Positions 14,703 through 22,956 of a stretch of DNA of 30,694 bases are shown one piece after another. Position 1 is the first letter of the stretch. Each line of letters opens with the position of its first letter. The stretch comes from JAUWBF01 sp043815125 (GTDB taxonomy: Bacteria > Verrucomicrobiota > Verrucomicrobiia > Opitutales > Opitutaceae). A program made the translations under genes and the position numbers. The notes under the pieces were generated by a model that was not told where the DNA came from, did not search any database, and was given only the letters and a program-made list of their open reading frames with translations. The stretch lies in assembly GCA_043815125.1 (NCBI GenBank), contig JBDRJH010000266.1:1-30694 (forward strand). The letters are read 5' to 3'.

Positions 14703-15994
14703 ATGGCACGAGCGGCGGGGACAGCCGTGGCTACATCGGCCTTGCGTTTCTCGGCCACGAAGCGCTCGAGCTCCTCGACGGCCTTCTGCGGGCCGTTTTC
14801 GGCGAGGAGTCGGCCTTGCACCTCCTTGGCGCGTTGCGCGTGGGACGGCTCGCCGAGCAGGCGGTCGAGGGCCTCGTGCAGGTGCTCGGGCCAGCGGGCC
14901 TTGGCGAGGCGGAAGCCGCAGCCGAAGCGCTCGACCTCGGTGCCGAAAAACGTCTGGTCGCCGATGTGCGGCACCACGATCTGCGGCACGCCGGCGTGCA
15001 GCGCGCTGGCGGTGGTGCCGGCGCCGCCGTGGTGGATGATGGCCGAGGCGTGCCGGAAGAGCTGGTCGTGCGAGACCTGGCCGATGAGCTTGATGTGCTC
15101 GGCGTCGCCGAATTGCGGAAACTGGGCCCAGCCGCGCTGGACGATGATCTGGCGATCGCGCGGCCAGTGGCGGATGAAGCGCTCCATCCACGCGCCGGAG
15201 TTTTCGTAAACCATGCTGCCGAAGGTGAGCACGGGGACTTTTTCGCCGCCGGTGAATTCACGGAGTTCCTCGTCGAGCGCGGGGTTCTCCGCCGACTGCC
15301 AGCGGCAGTAGCCGGTGAAGCGGAAGCGGGGATCGATCTCGGCGCCGGGCACGCGGAAGAGCTGCTCGGAGAGCGTGACGAGCACGCGCGGCGCGGGCTT
15401 GGAAAAAAAGTTGCGGACCTTGGGCAGGCCGGCGGCGCGCAGCGAGTCGGCGATGGAGGTGTTGATGACGCGGTCGACGATGGCGTTGCCGGTCTTCCAC
15501 AGCCAGCGGTTCCAGGCGCGGCGGGTGGCGCGGCCGAGCCAGTGGGGCGAGGGGATGTTTTCCGGAGGGTAGTCGGGCGAGGGGATGACGTGCGGGGCGA
15601 AGGCGAGCGTGGCGAAGGGCACGCCATGGCGGTCGGCGATGCCCTTGTTCATGGGGAAGAGGTAGCTGGAGACGAGCAGGTCGGTCTCGGGCATGACCTC
15701 GTCCATGCGGGCGATCATCTCGGGGATGTAGGAGCGGGCGCCGACGTAGATCTCGCGGAGTTGGTAGATGGGGCTGCGGATCTTGTTGAGGCGACCCATC
15801 CAGTAGGCGAGGTCGGGCATTTCCCAGTTGGGGCAGAGGGGATAAAACTCCAGTCCGGCGGCCTCGATCTCGGGCTGGTAGTGCGGGATGGTCGCGAAGC
15901 GCACCGAGTGCCCCGCGCGCTGCAACGCGACGCCGATGGCGATGACGGGGTAGATGTCGCCGGTGGAGCCGTGGGAGGTGAGGATGACGCGCAT
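14699..15994 (-). CDS. GT1-like glycosyltransferase (MGT/YjiC type)
   Basis: A 431-residue GT-B enzyme. The N-terminus MRVILTSHGSTGDIYPVIAIG is the classic acceptor-domain start of UDP-glycosyltransferase-like proteins (macrolide or sterol glycosyltransferases, YjiC). The C-terminal donor motif is HHGGAGTTASALHAGVPQIV from about 321, then PHIGDQTFFG with the sugar-contacting DQ pair. The family transfers a hexose from a nucleotide sugar to small lipophilic acceptors, such as sterols, rhamnolipid precursors or antibiotics; the acceptor here is unknown. The last residues (ATAVPAARAM) are low complexity and coincide with the inverted repeat at 14677-14702, so the end may have been shaped by the repeat. 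A TATAAT box lies upstream at 16125-16130. Confidence 0.88.
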   Translation of the reverse strand: MRVILTSHGSTGDIYPVIAIGVALQRAGHSVRFATIPHYQPEIEAAGLEFYPLCPNWEMPDLAYWMGRLNKIRSPIYQLREIYVGARSYIPEMIARMDEVMPETDLLVSSYLFPMNKGIADRHGVPFATLAFAPHVIPSPDYPPENIPSPHWLGRATRRAWNRWLWKTGNAIVDRVINTSIADSLRAAGLPKVRNFFSKPAPRVLVTLSEQLFRVPGAEIDPRFRFTGYCRWQSAENPALDEELREFTGGEKVPVLTFGSMVYENSGAWMERFIRHWPRDRQIIVQRGWAQFPQFGDAEHIKLIGQVSHDQLFRHASAIIHHGGAGTTASALHAGVPQIVVPHIGDQTFFGTEVERFGCGFRLAKARWPEHLHEALDRLLGEPSHAQRAKEVQGRLLAENGPQKAVEELERFVAEKRKADVATAVPAARAM

Positions 15995-16088
15995 GGTTTT
16001 TGCCTAATTGAAACAAATCCGGTCCGACGGCGAGGGTGGGGTAGTGACGTTTCGGTGACGGGTGGATGTGCCGTCAGCCTGATTTCTT

Positions 16089-16158
16089 GACCGCGGATGA
16101 CGCGGATGACGCTGATGATGGCCCATTATATCCGCGCCCATCCGCGTAATCCGCGGTC
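16089..16158. repeat. Inverted repeat of CCGCGGAT(G/T)ACGCGGATG units
   Basis: Left arm 16089-16108 and right arm 16139-16158 are complementary at 19 of 20 positions. Inside the left part the unit CGCGGATGA is tandemly repeated. The 30-base loop contains a - strand TATAAT (plus 16125-16130) that could serve as the -10 of the GT1 gene. The element sits between the greA terminator and the GT1 start. Confidence 0.8.
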
Positions 16159-16161
16159 CAC

Positions 16162-16195
16162 AAAAAAGCCGCCGGTCCCGGAGGACGCGGCGGCT
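16162..16195 (-). terminator. Rho-independent terminator of greA
   Basis: On the - strand AGCCGCCG pairs with CGGCGGCT (plus 16188-16195 and 16167-16174) and is followed by TTTTTT (plus 16162-16167), 28 bases after the greA stop. Confidence 0.9.
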
Positions 16196-16222
16196 GAAGT
16201 GGGTGACGTTTTACGCGGAGGC

Positions 16223-18070
16223 TCAGGCCTGGGCGTCGACGTAGCGGGCGAGGGTCTTGACGGTGTAGGTCTCCTCGGCGTTGCCGATCTTGACGGTGAC
16301 GGTGTCGCCGATCTGGCGGCCGACGAGGGCGAGGCCAAGCGGGGTCTTGTAGGCGATGACGTTTTTCTCGGGCACGCTGTCCCAGGCACCGAGGATGGTG
16401 TAGGTGACGGTCTGGCCGGTGGAGCCGACGGTGACGTCGACGATGCTGCCGACGCTGACCTGGGTGAGATTGGCGTCGCTGAAGTCGCTGATGCGGGCGC
16501 GACCGAGGTCTTTCTCGAGCTGGGCTTTCTGGGCCATGAGCACGGACTGGTCCTGCTTGGCCATCTTGTATTCGGAGTTTTCCTTGAGGTCGCCGTGCTC
16601 GCGGGCGGTGGCGATGGCCTTGGAGTTGTCGGGGATCTTCTTGGTGACGATGATCTCGTATTCCTCGCGTTTGCGCTCGTAGCTGTCGCGGGAGACGATG
16701 AGCTGCTCTTCCTTGCTGTCGGCGTCGCCGGCGACGAGGGACTGGATGGAGGGGAAGATTTTGATGAAGCGGGCGAGCAGGGACTTCTTGGTGAGGTCCT
16801 CGAAGCCCTGGTTGAGCATGAGGGTGTTGGCCAGGTCGCGCGCGGTCTCGGTGTCGGCGGAGGACAGGAGGTCGGGGATGAGCTCGGTGTCGTCGCTGAG
16901 GATTTCGGCTAGGGGGATGCGGCGGGCGCTGGCGGCCTGGAGGGCCTCGTAGTCGATGGCGTAGAAGACGGCGCCGAGCAGGCGGGGGGTGATGAGGTCA
17001 TTGAGCAGCTTGGCGAACTTCTTCGAGTGGCGGTTCTTGACGATCCACAGGAGGACCGGCGCGCGGAGGTTCTGCTCGACCTGCCAGCGCTTGAGGGAGG
17101 CGGCGAGCTCCTCGGTGTGGCCGTTCTCGACGAGGAAGTTGATGCACTCGGTGGTGAACTTGCCCTGCGAGGTCTTCAGGAGGTTGAAGATGATGTCGCG
17201 GTGCTCGATGATGTGCGTCTCCTTGATGAGTTCGAGGAGGCGGCCCTGGAATTGGACGGGGAGCTTTTCGACGATCTCGGCGATGTCGCGGGAGTCGGCG
17301 ATGAGGGTGGACTGGGTGGGCTCGTAGGGGGTCTCGTCGCCGATGAACTTGGCGAGGTCGTCGCGCACGGCGGCGCCGTAGAGGCGCTCGGCGGTGTCGA
17401 GCTGGTTGCTGTCCTTGATGGCCTCGGCAAGGCCGGCGAGGATGGTCTTGAGCTCTTCGCCGGGGTTTTTCTTGTCGGCGGCGTTGAGCAGCTCTTCGGC
17501 GAGCTTGATGCGGCGGCGGGCGGAGCGGGTGCCTTGGAAGGCCTCGACGATCTCGTCCTGCACGGAGACGGGGGTCTCGCGGACGATGTAGCACTCGGTC
17601 TTCTTGACGGGGATGGAGATGCGGGGGTCCTTGGCGACGGCCTTCTTGGCGGTGGACCACCATTTCTTGAATTTTTCTTCACCGACGACCTGGGCGAGGA
17701 TGATCTCGATCTCGATGGCGGTGGCGGCCTGGTTGGGGTAGGCGGCGAGGGCTTCGACGATGAGCTGGGCGGGGTCGTTGGCGATGAGCTTGGTGATAAC
17801 CTCGGGCTCGGTCTGCTTGCGGACGAGCAGGTGGTTGGAGGGGAGGATCTCCATGGTGCCGATGCAGAAGGCGGGATCCATGGGGTGGCCGGGTTTGCCG
17901 GCAAAATCGATCAGGAGGCGCTGGCTGGCCTCGTCGTAGGACTTGATCTGGCCGAAGCCCCAGCTCCGGTGGATGCAGTAGGAGCCCGGTTGCATGGTCT
18001 CAAGCTTGGCTTTGGCGGCTTTGAGGATCGGGTTTTTGGCGATGAGAGTGGCTACGGCTTCCGTATTCAT
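16223..18070 (-). CDS. greA: Transcription elongation factor GreA with giant N-terminal extension
   Basis: A 615-residue protein. Residues about 455-615 are a complete GreA: a coiled coil carrying the acidic tip GDLKENSEY near 493-501, which reaches the RNA polymerase active site to promote cleavage of backtracked RNA, then the FKBP-like C-terminal domain (VSVGSIVDVTVG, TPLGLALVGRQIGDTV). Ordinary GreA has about 158 residues. The first 450 residues are mostly helical and repeat-like; an early segment SYCIHRSWGFGQIKSYDE resembles a small beta domain that could touch polymerase or nucleic acid. Very long GreA proteins are known from Chlamydia and other PVC bacteria, which fits the proposed lineage. 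ATG 18070 (MNTEAVATLIAKNP) is chosen over an upstream GTG-type start. Confidence 0.9.
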   Translation of the reverse strand: MNTEAVATLIAKNPILKAAKAKLETMQPGSYCIHRSWGFGQIKSYDEASQRLLIDFAGKPGHPMDPAFCIGTMEILPSNHLLVRKQTEPEVITKLIANDPAQLIVEALAAYPNQAATAIEIEIILAQVVGEEKFKKWWSTAKKAVAKDPRISIPVKKTECYIVRETPVSVQDEIVEAFQGTRSARRRIKLAEELLNAADKKNPGEELKTILAGLAEAIKDSNQLDTAERLYGAAVRDDLAKFIGDETPYEPTQSTLIADSRDIAEIVEKLPVQFQGRLLELIKETHIIEHRDIIFNLLKTSQGKFTTECINFLVENGHTEELAASLKRWQVEQNLRAPVLLWIVKNRHSKKFAKLLNDLITPRLLGAVFYAIDYEALQAASARRIPLAEILSDDTELIPDLLSSADTETARDLANTLMLNQGFEDLTKKSLLARFIKIFPSIQSLVAGDADSKEEQLIVSRDSYERKREEYEIIVTKKIPDNSKAIATAREHGDLKENSEYKMAKQDQSVLMAQKAQLEKDLGRARISDFSDANLTQVSVGSIVDVTVGSTGQTVTYTILGAWDSVPEKNVIAYKTPLGLALVGRQIGDTVTVKIGNAEETYTVKTLARYVDAQA

Positions 18071-18097
18071 AGACAGGGTTTTCGAGAGTGAATCTGT

Positions 18098-18127
18098 CAG
18101 TAAGGGGTAGGGGGGAGGTGGTGTCAA
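18098..18127 (-). promoter_or_regulatory. greA: Possible greA promoter
   Basis: On the - strand a perfect TTGACA (plus 18122-18127) is followed 18 bases later by TTACTG (plus 18098-18103), a weak -10, about 30 bases before ATG 18070. Confidence 0.3.
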
Positions 18128-18181
18128 CCAAGCCTTCCGGCGGGGCCAAATCGGGTCCCGAGCGACAATCAAGGCAGCGCG

Positions 18182-18838
18182 TCAACCACCCGAGCTGGTT
18201 TTCGCTTCTGACTCAGGCACCAAGGGCAGTCTGCTTTTGATGAAGATCCTATGGAAGTTTCCCAGCTGCCTCTGACGTATGTTTAGAATGTTATTCCTAC
18301 GATTGTCTTCGATTCGCTTTTTGAAATCTGCCCTCCACTTGGCCAAAGCGGCCTTTTCTTCATCGGTCACACCTTCATAGCCGCCATCGGCGACACTAAT
18401 CGTTCCACTTTCGGCAGGGACATAGTCGGGAATCATCTCCTTCTCCAGAATGGTGGAAAGCGACACGATTTCCTTTTCCAACGCCTTCAACAAAGGCTCT
18501 GTCCTGACATCGTGAAATCTCCTCGTCATTATTCGGAGATTCATGAGCTTGTATATGGCATTCGACAGAACGGAAATGTCATATCCTTGGGCATGTGCCA
18601 TTGGGTTGCCTTGTAGTTTAGCGTGCAACGTGCGGATTGAAGAAAAGGTTTCTTCAACATTGAGTTGCATAGCATCTTCAACGGAGGAGCCTTCGTTGAG
18701 AACAGGTAGCGTGTTCACCAACTGGCTGGCGTCTTTAAGCAGGGCGCGAAACTGCTCCGTCTCGTCCTCTGCCGCATGGATTTGGCCGGTCCAAATTAGA
18801 GCCAAGAGACCAAACAGGATTAGTTGGGTTCTCTTCAT
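18182..18838 (-). CDS. Exported hypothetical protein, low-GC orphan
   Basis: A 218-residue protein with a clear signal peptide (MKRTQLILFGLLALIWTGQIHA, about 1-22). The mature part is helical and charged (FRALLKDASQLVNTLP, LKALEKEIVSLSTILEKEM, KWRADFKKRIEDNRRNNILN) with no domain I recognise; it may form helical bundles in the periplasm. The coding sequence is strikingly poorer in GC than its neighbours: lines I counted gave about 42-47 percent, against a far more GC-rich surrounding. The codon choice is correspondingly different. This suggests recent acquisition. It follows tlyA by 35 bases in the same direction and precedes the greA promoter. Confidence 0.75.
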   Translation of the reverse strand: MKRTQLILFGLLALIWTGQIHAAEDETEQFRALLKDASQLVNTLPVLNEGSSVEDAMQLNVEETFSSIRTLHAKLQGNPMAHAQGYDISVLSNAIYKLMNLRIMTRRFHDVRTEPLLKALEKEIVSLSTILEKEMIPDYVPAESGTISVADGGYEGVTDEEKAALAKWRADFKKRIEDNRRNNILNIRQRQLGNFHRIFIKSRLPLVPESEAKTSSGG

Positions 18839-18873
18839 GGGGTAGTTGGTGAAACGGTTACGGGGCTTGGTTG

Positions 18874-19632
18874 CTAAGTCTTGGCGGCGCGGCGCAGGCC
18901 GATCAGGAACTCGCGGTTGCCGTCGGTGCCGGTGATGGGGGAGTCCATGGTGGCGATGAGCTCGGCGCCGGGCAGTTCGGCGAGGGCGAAGCTCTGGATG
19001 TCGGCGAGCACGCGTTGGTGGACCTCGGGGGCGCGGATGATGCCGCGGCCTTTGTCGACTTCCTCCTTGCCGGCTTCGAACTGGGGTTTGACCAAGGCGA
19101 CGAGGGTGCCGCCGGCCCTTAGGAACGGCCAGGCGGCGGGGAGCACTGCGCGCAACGAGATGAACGAGAGGTCCATGACGATGGCGTCGTAGTCGGCGCG
19201 GGGCAGGTCGCCGGGCTGGAGGTGGCGGGCGTTGACTTGCTCGATATTGGTGACGCGGGGGTCACCGCGGAGCTTGGCGTGGAGCTGGGCGCGGCCGACG
19301 TCGAGGCAGGTGGCGTCGGCGGCGCCGGCCTGTAGGGCACAGTCGGTGAAGCCGCCGGTGGAGGCGCCGACATCGAGCAGGTGGGCGCCGGCGAGGTCGA
19401 GGCCGTGGGCGTCGATCCAGCCTTGGAGCTTTTCGCCTCCGCGGGAGACGAAGCGCGGCGGTTGCTCGACGTTGAGCTCGATGTCGAGTGGGACCTCGCG
19501 ACCGGGTTTGTCGAGCCGGGTGGTGCCGTGGAGCACGCGTCCACTCATGATGAGCGCCTTGGCCTGCGCCCGGGAGGGGGCGAGGCCGCGGGCGACGAGA
19601 AGTTCGTCGAGGCGTTGGCGGTGGGCGGACAT
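18874..19632 (-). CDS. tlyA: TlyA-family rRNA 2'-O-methyltransferase
   Basis: A 252-residue protein. An S4 RNA-binding domain at about 5-60 (RQRLDELLVARGLAPSRAQA, IMSGRVLHG) is joined by the FVSRGGEKL linker to a FtsJ-like SAM-dependent methyltransferase: DVGASTGGFTDC at 87-98, MDLSFISLR and LVKPQFEAGKEEVDKGG-like (here KGRGI). TlyA methylates cytidine 2'-OH groups in 16S and/or 23S rRNA; single-target and dual-target subtypes exist, and I cannot tell which this is. Start ATG 19632 gives the family N-terminus and lies four bases after the upstream SGNH hydrolase gene, so they are co-transcribed. Confidence 0.95.
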   Translation of the reverse strand: MSAHRQRLDELLVARGLAPSRAQAKALIMSGRVLHGTTRLDKPGREVPLDIELNVEQPPRFVSRGGEKLQGWIDAHGLDLAGAHLLDVGASTGGFTDCALQAGAADATCLDVGRAQLHAKLRGDPRVTNIEQVNARHLQPGDLPRADYDAIVMDLSFISLRAVLPAAWPFLRAGGTLVALVKPQFEAGKEEVDKGRGIIRAPEVHQRVLADIQSFALAELPGAELIATMDSPITGTDGNREFLIGLRRAAKT

Positions 19633-19636
19633 CGGC

Positions 19637-20287
19637 TCAGAGCGCGTCGATGGCCTTGAGGAAGGCCCGGGCGAAGGCCATGTGGCCGGTCTGGTTGGGG
19701 TGAATGCGGTCCCAGGCGAGGGCGGTGGCGGGGATGTCGACGAGCAGGGCGTCGACGGCACCTTGGATGTCGACGAAGAGGGCGTCGTGCTTTTTGGCGA
19801 GCTCGCGCACGGCGGCTCCGTAGGCGTCGATTTTTTTGCGCATGGGTTCGTCGCGGTGGCTGTCGAAGATGAAGGGCGTGGCGAGGATGAGGCCCTTGAG
19901 CATCGGTCGCGTGCGGGTGAGCAGTTCGTCGAGGGTGGCGGTGTATTCCTCGATGAGCACGTGGCCCTCGGGGCGGAGCGGGGTGTCGAACTGGCGCCAG
20001 ACGTCGTTGACGCCGATCATGACGGAGAGCCAGTCGGGCTTGAGGTCGAGCACGTCGGTTTGCCAACGAGTCTTGAGGTCGCGGGTGGTGTTGCCGCTGA
20101 CGCCGCGGTTGATGATGCGGATGCGGTCTTGCGGGCGGGTGGCCCCGATCCAGGCCTCGATCAGCGAAACGTAGCCGCGGCCATGGCCGGGGGCGCCCCA
20201 CGGGGTGGCCTCGCCGGAGGGGTCGCGACCGGCGTCGGTGATGGAGTCGCCGATGAGAACGAACTTGGAGTGAGGGGCGATTTTCAT
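19637..20287 (-). CDS. SGNH/GDSL-family hydrolase (esterase/lipase)
   Basis: A 216-residue cytoplasmic-looking protein with no signal peptide. All four SGNH blocks are present: GDSIT with nucleophile Ser 15, NRGVSGN (Gly/Asn of blocks II), GVND with Asn 94, and WDRIHPN near 192-197 with the catalytic Asp and His. The family hydrolyses esters of many kinds (acyl or acetyl groups on lipids and carbohydrates). The pattern GDSITDAGR with EAWIG is common in carbohydrate-esterase-like members, so a sugar ester is possible but unproven. ATG 20287 (MKIAPHSKFVLIGDS) is the natural start. It sits between the mutM-like gene and tlyA in one transcription unit. Confidence 0.92.
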   Translation of the reverse strand: MKIAPHSKFVLIGDSITDAGRDPSGEATPWGAPGHGRGYVSLIEAWIGATRPQDRIRIINRGVSGNTTRDLKTRWQTDVLDLKPDWLSVMIGVNDVWRQFDTPLRPEGHVLIEEYTATLDELLTRTRPMLKGLILATPFIFDSHRDEPMRKKIDAYGAAVRELAKKHDALFVDIQGAVDALLVDIPATALAWDRIHPNQTGHMAFARAFLKAIDAL

Positions 20288-20307
20288 GCGCAGGGAAAAG
20301 GGGCAGA

Positions 20308-21129
20308 CTAAAGGCGCTGGCGCGCGGGACTCCAGCAGGTTGTGCGGCCGCCAATCTCTTCGCGGACGAGGGGGGTCTTGGTCTGCGGGCACAGGCCGCC
20401 GTCGGTCCAGCGGTGTTGGAAGAGCCAGTCGGGCGGCGGGTCGGGCATCTCGGGGGCGTCGGATCGGCCGATGATGCGCAGGGCGTGCTTGGCGACGTGG
20501 CGGATCTCGTGATGGAGGGTCTTGATCTCGTCGGGCGAGAGCGAGCCGGCGAGGCGGCGCGGGTGGATGGCGGCGCGCCAGAGGATCTCGTCGGCCATCC
20601 AGTTGCCGATGCCGGGGAAACGTTCCTGCATGAGGAGCACGGCCTTGATGGGCGTGCGGGCGCGGCGGGCGAGGAAGGCGGTGAGCGCGCCGACGGTGAA
20701 GGCGGTCGAAGTGACCGGCGGGGCGATGGACGTCCACCACGACGGCGCGTCCGGCCCCTCGTGAAAGAGCACGCGTCCAAACATGCGCGGGTCGCTGAAC
20801 ACAAGGGCGCGGTCGCGTTGCGAGAGCACGAGGTGGTCGCTCTTGCGCGGGGCGTGGCCGGCGGGCGCGGCGAAGAGCTCGCCTGTCATGCCCAAGTGGA
20901 TACCGACCCAGAGCGCGGTGCCGTCGGTCGCGGTGGCACGGAAGAGCATCTGCTTGGCCGCGGCTTCGGAGGCGTCGAGCGTGGCGCCGGTCAGGCGGGC
21001 GGCGAGGGTGGCGGAGTCGGTCTTTTTGAAGACGCCGGCCTTGGGGTGGGTCAGCACGCGCTCGACGCGGGCGCCGAGCCCGGCGTCCCAGCGGCGACGG
21101 AAGTATTCAACCTCGGCGAGTTCGGGCAT
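20308..21129 (-). CDS. mutM: Fpg/MutM-family DNA glycosylase with degenerate zinc finger
   Basis: A 273-residue base-excision-repair glycosylase. The N-terminus MPELAEVEYFRR keeps the catalytic Pro 2 and Glu 3 (Ala replaces the second Pro of MPELPEVE). GIHLGMTGELF, DPRMFGRVLFH and the helix-two-turn-helix region PGIGNWMADEILWRAAIHP are intact. The C-terminal finger is unusual: of the four zinc-binding cysteines only the first (Cys 247) remains, and the others align with Thr 250, Ser 267 and Arg 270, although the GGRT hairpin core is kept. It therefore looks like a zincless finger, as in NEIL1-type enzymes. Substrate preference (8-oxoguanine or oxidised pyrimidines) may differ from standard MutM. 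The gene starts three bases after the M24 peptidase stop. Confidence 0.88.
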   Translation of the reverse strand: MPELAEVEYFRRRWDAGLGARVERVLTHPKAGVFKKTDSATLAARLTGATLDASEAAAKQMLFRATATDGTALWVGIHLGMTGELFAAPAGHAPRKSDHLVLSQRDRALVFSDPRMFGRVLFHEGPDAPSWWTSIAPPVTSTAFTVGALTAFLARRARTPIKAVLLMQERFPGIGNWMADEILWRAAIHPRRLAGSLSPDEIKTLHHEIRHVAKHALRIIGRSDAPEMPDPPPDWLFQHRWTDGGLCPQTKTPLVREEIGGRTTCWSPARQRL

Positions 21130-21132
21130 GGA

Positions 21133-22284
21133 TCAGCGAATTTCCCAGTCGTAGTGGTAGTCCGACAGGAGCTTGGGTTTGCCGGCGGTGATCTGCACGA
21201 CGTCCTCGATGCGGCAGCCGCCGAGGCCGGGGTAGTAGAGACCGGGCTCGATGGTCACGACGGTGTTTTTTTGGAGGATGTGGTCGACCTTCGACACGCG
21301 CGGGGCCTCGTGCACGTCGAGGCCGAGGCCGTGGCCGGTGCCGTGGAAGAAGCCGACCCAGCCCTTGGGTGTGTTTTTGGTTTCGAAGCCGTGGCGCGCG
21401 AAGACGTCGAGGCATTGCTGGTGGACGTGGCGACCGTTGACGCCGGCGCGGGCGGTGTGGAGCGCGGCGAGTTGGGCGGCGCGCACGGCGGCGACGAGTT
21501 TTTGCTGGGCGTCGGTGGCGCGGCCTTTGAGGAAGGTTCGGGTCATGTCGCCGTGGTAGCCGGTGGCGGTGACGCGGGGAAAGACGTCGACGATGATGAG
21601 TTCGTTGGCGCGGAGCGGGCCATGGCCGTGTTCGTGCGGGTCGCAGGCCTGGTCGCCGCCGGCGGCGATGGTGTCGGCGGAGACGGCGTCGGCCTCGAGG
21701 CAGGCGATCTCGATGGCGGTCTTGAGGCGTTCGGAGGTGAGGGGTTGGCCGTCGAGGACGAGTCGGCCGGTGAGGCGTTCGATCTTGGCGGCGCGCAGGA
21801 GGCGTTCGGCGGCGGCGATGCCGGCGGCGCTGGCGCGGTTGCCCTCGCGGAGGGCGCGGATCTCGGCGGGGGTCTTGAATTCGCGTTCGGGGAAGAGGGC
21901 GGCTGTGGTCGTGAGGGCGAGGCCGTGGGCGCGCACGCGGTCGCAGAGGCCGGCGGGGAAGTCGTCGGGGACCGTGAACGACTTCACGCGATACTTGCGG
22001 GCGAGCAGGGCGATGATCTCGGCGGGGCCGGGCTTGGTGTCGGGCCATTGGCGGCGCGCCTGTTCGACGAGGGGCTCGAGGGCGAGCACGGTGTCGAAAC
22101 CGGAGGATTTTTTGGCGCGGCCGTATTCGAGGGCGTTGAGCACGCCGATTTTTTCGCCGCGCACGCGCAGCGCGATCATGGGATCGGGCACGGTGAAGCG
22201 CGCGAAGTGGCGCAGGTCTGCGCTGCGCGCGGTGTCGGCGTAGAGGAGGAGGGCGGGGGAGGACTTGGCGGAGTTTTGGGCCAC
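21133..22284 (-). CDS. M24-family aminopeptidase (Xaa-Pro peptidase type)
   Basis: A 383-residue protein with an N-terminal creatinase-like domain (about 1-140) and a C-terminal pita-bread metallopeptidase domain. The metal ligands can be followed: the Asp of IVDVFPR, the Asp of GYHGDMTRTF, the His of FFHGTGHGLGLDVHEAP, the Glu of VTIEPGLYYPG and the Glu of GCRIEDVV. It would remove N-terminal residues, often before proline, in the cytoplasm. The start is GTG 22284 (MAQNSAKSSP), with no RBS. It is the first gene of the - strand run peptidase, mutM-like, SGNH hydrolase, tlyA, orphan, and is divergent from the DUF192 gene with a 43-base gap. Confidence 0.93.
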   Translation of the reverse strand: MAQNSAKSSPALLLYADTARSADLRHFARFTVPDPMIALRVRGEKIGVLNALEYGRAKKSSGFDTVLALEPLVEQARRQWPDTKPGPAEIIALLARKYRVKSFTVPDDFPAGLCDRVRAHGLALTTTAALFPEREFKTPAEIRALREGNRASAAGIAAAERLLRAAKIERLTGRLVLDGQPLTSERLKTAIEIACLEADAVSADTIAAGGDQACDPHEHGHGPLRANELIIVDVFPRVTATGYHGDMTRTFLKGRATDAQQKLVAAVRAAQLAALHTARAGVNGRHVHQQCLDVFARHGFETKNTPKGWVGFFHGTGHGLGLDVHEAPRVSKVDHILQKNTVVTIEPGLYYPGLGGCRIEDVVQITAGKPKLLSDYHYDWEIR

Positions 22285-22327
22285 GATGAGGTTGTGTTGA
22301 TCTGCGGGGTGATTACTTCTGCGCGCA

Positions 22328-22879
22328 GTGAAAGTTGCAAATCCGGTTTCTATTTCGCGGTGGTGTCTGCTGGCGATGCTCGCCGGCCTGTTCGCGGGCT
22401 GCGAGGGCGGGGGTAACGCCTCGATCGCCTCGGAGGCGGTCGCGAAGGCCGATGACGCGAAGACATTTTACGCGATCAAGATCGGCGACACGACCGCGCG
22501 GTTGCAGCTGGCGATCAACCTGTCGGAGATGCAGCGCGGACTGATGGGACGCACCGACCTGGGCGCGGACGAAGGCATGGTCTTCATCTACGGCGAGCCG
22601 CAGCGCATGAGCTTCTGGATGCGCAACACGCCGACGCCGCTCGACATAGGGTTCTTCGACGGCGAGGGCGTGCTGAAGGAGGTGTATCCGCTTTACCCCT
22701 ACGACGAGACGCCGGTGCAGTCGCGCGGGACGGCGTTGAAATACGCGGTTGAGATGAAACAGGGCTGGTATAAGGCGAATGGTCTGAAAACCGGCGCCAA
22801 ACTCGACCTGACCGCACTGGCGGCGGCGGTGCGTGCGCGCGGCGCCGAGCCGGCGGACATGGCGATCACGGAGCGCTGA
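22328..22879 (+). CDS. DUF192-family lipoprotein
   Basis: A 183-residue protein starting at GTG 22328. A lipoprotein signal ends at the lipobox-like LFAGC with Cys 25. Residues about 45-170 are the DUF192 domain: LQLAINLSEMQRGLMGR, DEGMVFIYGEPQRMSFWMRNT, IGFFDGEGVLKEVYPL and KYAVEMKQGW. DUF192 proteins are small beta-barrel-like envelope proteins of unknown biochemical function. The probable location is the periplasmic face of a membrane, anchored by lipid. The end is close to a terminator whose T tract serves the opposite strand. Confidence 0.88.
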   Translation: MKVANPVSISRWCLLAMLAGLFAGCEGGGNASIASEAVAKADDAKTFYAIKIGDTTARLQLAINLSEMQRGLMGRTDLGADEGMVFIYGEPQRMSFWMRNTPTPLDIGFFDGEGVLKEVYPLYPYDETPVQSRGTALKYAVEMKQGWYKANGLKTGAKLDLTALAAAVRARGAEPADMAITER

Positions 22880-22883
22880 CACG

Positions 22884-22908
22884 AAAAAGGGCCTCGTGAG
22901 CGAGGCCC
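22884..22908 (-). terminator. Rho-independent terminator of the 22957-23427 gene
   Basis: GGGCCTCG (22889-22896) and CGAGGCCC (22901-22908) pair around TGAG; on the - strand the stem is followed by TTTTT (plus 22884-22888). It may also stall + strand transcription from the DUF192 gene. Confidence 0.85.
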
Positions 22909-22956
22909 CTGCGTTGGCGCTGGAGACTTGGAATACCGGAGCGCGGTGCCCCCGCC

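Noticed and set aside
16089..16158. CRISPR array
   Set aside because: There are only two inverted units, no regular spacers, and no cas genes.
20413..22416. 667-codon open frame on the + strand
   Set aside because: It is antisense to the glycosylase and M24 peptidase genes, Gly/Ala/Val-biased and without motifs.
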